From DAHUYF01 sp035509275 (GTDB lineage: Bacteria; Pseudomonadota; Alphaproteobacteria; ATCC43930; CGMCC-115725): a DNA stretch of 64,000 nt. The position numbers and the translations under genes were made by a program. Below are positions 60,683-64,000 of this stretch, piece by piece. The stretch is from the NCBI GenBank assembly GCA_035509275.1, contig DATJLU010000020.1, forward strand, positions 9,331 through 73,330, read 5' to 3'. Each line of letters begins with the position of its first letter. The stretch's first letter is position 1. The notes beneath the pieces were generated by a model that did not search any database, had not been told where the DNA came from, and saw nothing but the letters and a program-made list of their open reading frames with translations.

Positions 60683-61831
60683 TCAGGGCACGCGATGCAG
60701 CACGGTCTCGAGCTCGGCGTCGCCATCCGCCGCTTTCCAAGCCGCCTCGAGGCTGCCATCGGCGCGCCGGGTGCAGCGCAGCGTGCTCCTGCCCTCCCCG
60801 GCAAAGACCAGCGCGCCATCGTCGATGCGCCCGCTGCGGCGGGTGACGGCACCTTGGGCCTGCGGCGCGAAGCCCGGCCCGACGATGTAGTCCGCGTCGA
60901 CCGAGGCCGCATCGGCGCCGAGCACCGCGAGCATCACCTCGCGACCGTTCCCGTAATAGCCATACCATTTGCCGAGAAAGGCATCGACTGGCCCGCCGCT
61001 CGGCTCCGCCAGGGCGAGATGCCGCGGCACCGGCAGCGCGGCGCTTGGCGTCTCGCCCCAATGGCTGTCGCAGCTCGCTGGTGTCGGCATCGGCCCATCG
61101 CCGGCGACCGCCAAAAGGCAGGCGCCGAACCGGCGCGCGAACAGCACGGTATTGCCGCTGAAATGCCCGGAGAAGCCGTCCGGCCGATCGAGCACGAGAT
61201 GCGGCACGCCCTGCGCCGCGAGCAGCGCATCCGATTTTGCGGCGCGGCCACCGGGGTCATAGGGATCGTCGTTGAAATAGCTGATCATGATCCGGCCACG
61301 GCGGATGTCCTCGACATAATCGAGCAGGAAGACGCTATTGTTGAAATAAATGGGACGATCCGTGCCGTACCAGGCCGGCGCGTTGGCGATGACGGCGTCG
61401 ATGTCCTGGCTCTTGCCGGCGGCCATCAGCGAGAGCCAGGCGCCGCCGGATTGCCCGGCAAGCACGATCCGGGCATAGCCCTGCTGCTTCAACTGATGCG
61501 CCACGGCGGCGACCTCGTCCGAGGAGCTGCGCGGTTCCTCGCTCATGCGCGGGCGCAACAGGCGGAAGACGTCCCAGCCGGCGTCGCGGAAGAGGATCAG
61601 GAACGCCGGCAGCGGCGCTTCAGAAGCCTCGGTGCCGTAGAGGAAATTGACGCCGTGATTCCAGATCACCGCGCCTTTGGCGGCGGCGGGCCCGGCATTA
61701 GGCTGGTCGGGATAGGCCGGCACCAGCGAGAACGCGTCGGCCGCAGCCGGCCGCAGCGTGCCGAGGGTCAGCACGGCAGCGATGAGGATCGCCAAACCCC
61801 GCCAGCGCCGCCAAGGTGCGGAATAGCTCAT
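60683..61831 (-). CDS. Secreted alpha/beta-hydrolase-fold protein
   Basis: The 382-residue product has a signal peptide (residues about 10-31, ending AAADA). The nucleophile elbow reads VLAGQSGGAWLSLMAA (serine near residue 133). A lid-like region and an aspartate/histidine pair (FSGHFSG, about residue 230) follow. Around residue 285 a second, beta-rich part starts (FLGKWYGYYGNGREVMLAVLG), which is unusual for plain hydrolases and may be a small added domain. The substrate is unknown. The gene is upstream of glpD on the same strand, with five bases between, so the two are probably cotranscribed. Confidence 0.8.
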   Translation of the reverse strand: MSYSAPWRRWRGLAILIAAVLTLGTLRPAAADAFSLVPAYPDQPNAGPAAAKGAVIWNHGVNFLYGTEASEAPLPAFLILFRDAGWDVFRLLRPRMSEEPRSSSDEVAAVAHQLKQQGYARIVLAGQSGGAWLSLMAAGKSQDIDAVIANAPAWYGTDRPIYFNNSVFLLDYVEDIRRGRIMISYFNDDPYDPGGRAAKSDALLAAQGVPHLVLDRPDGFSGHFSGNTVLFARRFGACLLAVAGDGPMPTPASCDSHWGETPSAALPVPRHLALAEPSGGPVDAFLGKWYGYYGNGREVMLAVLGADAASVDADYIVGPGFAPQAQGAVTRRSGRIDDGALVFAGEGRSTLRCTRRADGSLEAAWKAADGDAELETVLHRVP

Positions 61832-61874
61832 GCCGCGACTTTGCTGAACGCGGCGGGGGAAGACAAGCCGCCCG

Positions 61875-62783
61875 TTACCGCTGCCGCGATCGCAGGCGTT
61901 CGCGATGGGCGATATAGACGCCGCTGCCGATGATGATGACGGCGCCGCACCAGGTCCACGCCACCGGCACCGCGCCGAAGACGAGGTAACCCATCAGGGT
62001 CGACCAGATCATCTGGCTATAGGAGAAGGGCGCGAGCAGCGACGCGGCGCCGCGCGTCAGGCCGGCGATGAAGAGGTATTGCCCCGATGCGCTGAGCACG
62101 CCCATCGCCGCCATGATCGCGCCATCCATCAGGCTCGCCTTCTGCCAGACGAAAGGCAGCGCCAGGCTGCTCAGCGCCAGCCCCACCAAGGTCGAATGGG
62201 TGAGCGTCGTCAGCGCGGCATCGGCGCCCGCCATGCGCCGGGTGAGGACGATGCCGAGCGCCCAGCACGCCGCGGAAGAGAGCGGCCACAGCGCCGCCGC
62301 GCCGATCGCGCCCGTGCCGGGCCGGATGACCACGAGCACCCCGACAAAGCCCGCCGCCACCGCCGACCAGCGCCGGACGCCGACCCGCTCGCCGAGCAGC
62401 GGGATCGACAGCGCCGTCACCAGCAGCGGCGAGGCGAAGCCGATCGCGGTGGCGTCGGCGAGTGCCAGGCGCTGCAGCCCGGCGATGAACAGCACGGCCG
62501 CACCGAAGACGGCCGCGCCGCGCAGCAGCTGCAGCCTCGGCCGGGCGGTCGCCAGCAGCAATGGGCGCCGCAGCACCAGCGGCGCGAGCAGGACCAGAAT
62601 CGCGAGATAGCGCCCCCACACCACCTCGATCGGATCGAGCCGCGCCGCCAACAGCTTCGACAGCGCATCCATCACGCTGAAGAGCGAAACCGCCAGCAGC
62701 ACCAAGGCAATAGCGAGGAACGGCTGCTCGGCGCCGGATCGGCTGTCGGCCGGCAGGACCGGCAGGGCGGGCGCGTTGCTCAT
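61875..62783 (-). CDS. DMT-superfamily (EamA) transporter
   Basis: The 302-residue protein has ten hydrophobic helices arranged as two EamA repeats. It begins with PFLAIALVLLAVSLFSVMDALSKLLAARLDPIEVVWGRYL (residues about 21-60) and the second repeat begins at about 155. The start is the ATG at 62783. A longer frame to 62828 has no ribosome-binding site. EamA permeases export metabolites such as amino acids, but the exact cargo cannot be told. The basic C terminus RERLRSRQR faces the cytoplasm. It lies 43 bases upstream of the hydrolase gene, on the same strand. Confidence 0.88.
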   Translation of the reverse strand: MSNAPALPVLPADSRSGAEQPFLAIALVLLAVSLFSVMDALSKLLAARLDPIEVVWGRYLAILVLLAPLVLRRPLLLATARPRLQLLRGAAVFGAAVLFIAGLQRLALADATAIGFASPLLVTALSIPLLGERVGVRRWSAVAAGFVGVLVVIRPGTGAIGAAALWPLSSAACWALGIVLTRRMAGADAALTTLTHSTLVGLALSSLALPFVWQKASLMDGAIMAAMGVLSASGQYLFIAGLTRGAASLLAPFSYSQMIWSTLMGYLVFGAVPVAWTWCGAVIIIGSGVYIAHRERLRSRQR

Positions 62784-62951
62784 AAGGCCTCGATGGCCGC
62801 GGGGCCGGCTTCTTAAGCGGCGCGCCACCCGATTGCAAACCGCAACAGCGCCGCGCCCGGCGAAGCGCCTTGCGCTGGATCAACGCCGGCCGGTTGCGGG
62901 GGCGCTATAGCGCTGCCATTGTTGGAGCAGAGAACAAACCGGGAGGACAGC

Positions 62952-63803
62952 ATGGCGCTCAAGGACATCCTGCTGCATGTCGACGAGGCGGGCGGCCACG
63001 AGGCTCGGATCAAGCTCGCCGTCGAGCTCGCCCGCGTCAATAGCGCTCACCTCACCGGGCTCTTCGCCATCGAGCCGATCAGCTTCTCGGCGCTGGCCGC
63101 CCCGGGCGGGCCCGACTTCGCCGCGGCCGAAGCGTTTCAGGAGCTGCAGCAGCAGCATGGCGCGGTGCGGGCCGGGCTTGGCGAGCGGCTCGGCGCGCTC
63201 TTCGGCGACGCGGCCCGCCGCGCCGGCATTGCCAGCGAATGGCGGGTCGTCGAGGGGGACGCCGCCTCCGCCATGGCATTGCATGCGCGCTACGCCGATC
63301 TCGCCGTAGTCGGCCAAACCGATCCGGAGAATCCGCCCGCCGGCGAGGGCGTCGCCGAGGCGGTGCTGCTGGGATCGGGCCGGCCGGTGCTGGCGGTGCC
63401 GTTCATCGGCGCCACGGCGATCGGCAAGCGCGCGCTCATCGCCTGGAACGGTTCGCGCGAAGCGGCGCGGGCGGTGAACGATGCGCTGCCGCTCTTGGCC
63501 GGGGCCGAGCAGGTGACGGTGCTGTCGATCAATCCGGCGCGCGGCATTGCCGGCGAAGGCGATCTTCCCGCCGCCGACATGGCCCTCCATCTCGCGCGTC
63601 ACGGCGTCAAGGCCGAGGCGTCCTACACCCGCTCCGAGGATGTGAGCGTCGGCGATGTCATCCTGTCGCGCGCCGCCGATCTCGGCGCCGATCTCATTGT
63701 CATGGGCGGCTATGGCCATTCACGCGCCCGCGAATTCGTCCTCGGCGGCGCCACGCGCACCTTGCTGCACCACATGACGGTGCCGGTGCTGCTGTCGCAC
63801 TGA
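62952..63803 (+). CDS. Universal stress protein (UspA family, tandem domain)
   Basis: The 283-residue protein starts at an ATG preceded by GGGAGGA. Two Usp-like halves are visible. The first starts LKDILLHVDEAGGHEARIKLAVELARVN (residues about 3-30). The second starts IGKRALIAWNGSREAARAVNDALPLL (about 156-181) and ends with LIVMGGYGHSRAREFVLGGATRTLLHHMTVPVLLSH. The last part contains the G-X2-G-X9-G-S/T-type ATP-binding loop. The first half lacks a clear version of this loop, so only the second is likely to bind nucleotide. It is divergent from the DMT transporter gene. Confidence 0.9.
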   Translation: MALKDILLHVDEAGGHEARIKLAVELARVNSAHLTGLFAIEPISFSALAAPGGPDFAAAEAFQELQQQHGAVRAGLGERLGALFGDAARRAGIASEWRVVEGDAASAMALHARYADLAVVGQTDPENPPAGEGVAEAVLLGSGRPVLAVPFIGATAIGKRALIAWNGSREAARAVNDALPLLAGAEQVTVLSINPARGIAGEGDLPAADMALHLARHGVKAEASYTRSEDVSVGDVILSRAADLGADLIVMGGYGHSRAREFVLGGATRTLLHHMTVPVLLSH

Positions 63804-63893
63804 GCGCATCGCACGCAAAGCGCCATCGGGGCCGCGTCAGCGCAATGCGCCGTCAACGAGCTAGCCCGGATTTCTCACACCGTCGCGTGCTGC

Positions 63894-63990
63894 GTTGCAC
63901 ACTGTTGGCGCGATGTTAGGAGCCAGGGCGCAGGCGATGTGAGCATCGTCAAGCCCGCAGCGACGCGGCAGCGCGCCAACAGTGTGCAAC
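63894..63990. repeat. Inverted repeat with perfect 19-base arms at the window end
   Basis: GTTGCACACTGTTGGCGCG at 63894-63912 and its exact reverse complement at 63972-63990 are separated by 59 bases. Just outside is CCCGGATTTCTCACACC at 63866-63882. The element follows the stress-protein gene by 90 bases and runs to near the window edge. No transposase is in view. It might be a structured repeat, a strong terminator-like hairpin, or the edge of an insertion element beyond base 64000. Confidence 0.6.
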
Positions 63991-64000
63991 CCGGAGGGAC

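Overview
The window is high-GC DNA with tightly packed genes, many sharing 4-base ATGA or GTGA start/stop overlaps. It most likely comes from an alphaproteobacterium, probably Rhodospirillales-like. This rests on recognised families rather than on any search: a Usg-family protein, a PAS_5-type protein, a TIGR01459-type HAD protein, an indolepyruvate oxidoreductase beta-family protein with a DUF6537-like extension, a TTG-started COX15/CtaA and a DinG-like helicase with an Fe-S domain. No rRNA, tRNA, CRISPR array, transposase or phage gene was seen.

Layout. 1-2276: the 3' end of an indolepyruvate:ferredoxin oxidoreductase alpha gene and its beta-family partner. 2314-3883: a possible small membrane protein, a crotonase-family enzyme and a secreted class I cytochrome c. 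10410-3929 (minus strand): a complete nine-gene N-type ATPase operon in the order atpDCQRBEFAG, a laterally mobile second rotary ATPase distinct from the housekeeping F-ATPase. It has no separate delta gene, and its b subunit ends in a delta-like domain. 10626-11138: a divergent PAS protein. 11445-20711: a tripartite RND pump with an adaptor, two permeases (MdtB/MdtC type) and an outer-membrane lipoprotein channel. 20721-21026: rpmB.

21320-36165: an 18-gene aryl-polyene (APE/xanthomonadin-like) cluster behind an AT-rich promoter. It holds a lipoprotein, a chain-length factor, an acyltransferase, two ACPs, an ApeG-like membrane protein, an acyl-activating enzyme, two hotdog dehydratases, a glycosyltransferase-acyltransferase fusion, a thioesterase, a LolA-like carrier, an MMPL exporter, a DUF3261-type lipoprotein, two ketosynthases, a ketoreductase and a methyltransferase. 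By analogy with characterised APE clusters, the gene set should build a polyene on two ACPs from an aryl starter and move the lipid to the outer membrane.

36181-49684 (mostly minus strand): meaB, a patatin-like lipase, an Atm1-type ABC exporter overlapping an MFS transporter, a 47-residue secreted peptide gene with its own terminator, methylmalonyl-CoA mutase, heme A synthase, Usg, a TerB-like protein, a DinG-like helicase and a secreted hypothetical protein. 49959-53846: DUF952, pyrD, a HAD protein, a small hypothetical protein and an AI-2E family permease. 54176-56638: an HxlR regulator, a DUF899 protein and a secreted beta-propeller. 56698-63803: an XRE regulator divergent from a zinc alcohol dehydrogenase, an FMN reductase, GlpD, a secreted alpha/beta hydrolase, a DMT permease and a universal stress protein. 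Intergenic spaces carry several inverted repeats, including five copies of a CGCGAAAGCG core, a 28-base-armed dyad and a mirrored pair of G-quadruplex-like motifs.

The two outstanding blocks are the N-ATPase and the aryl-polyene cluster. Both belong to known classes, but each has local features worth checking.
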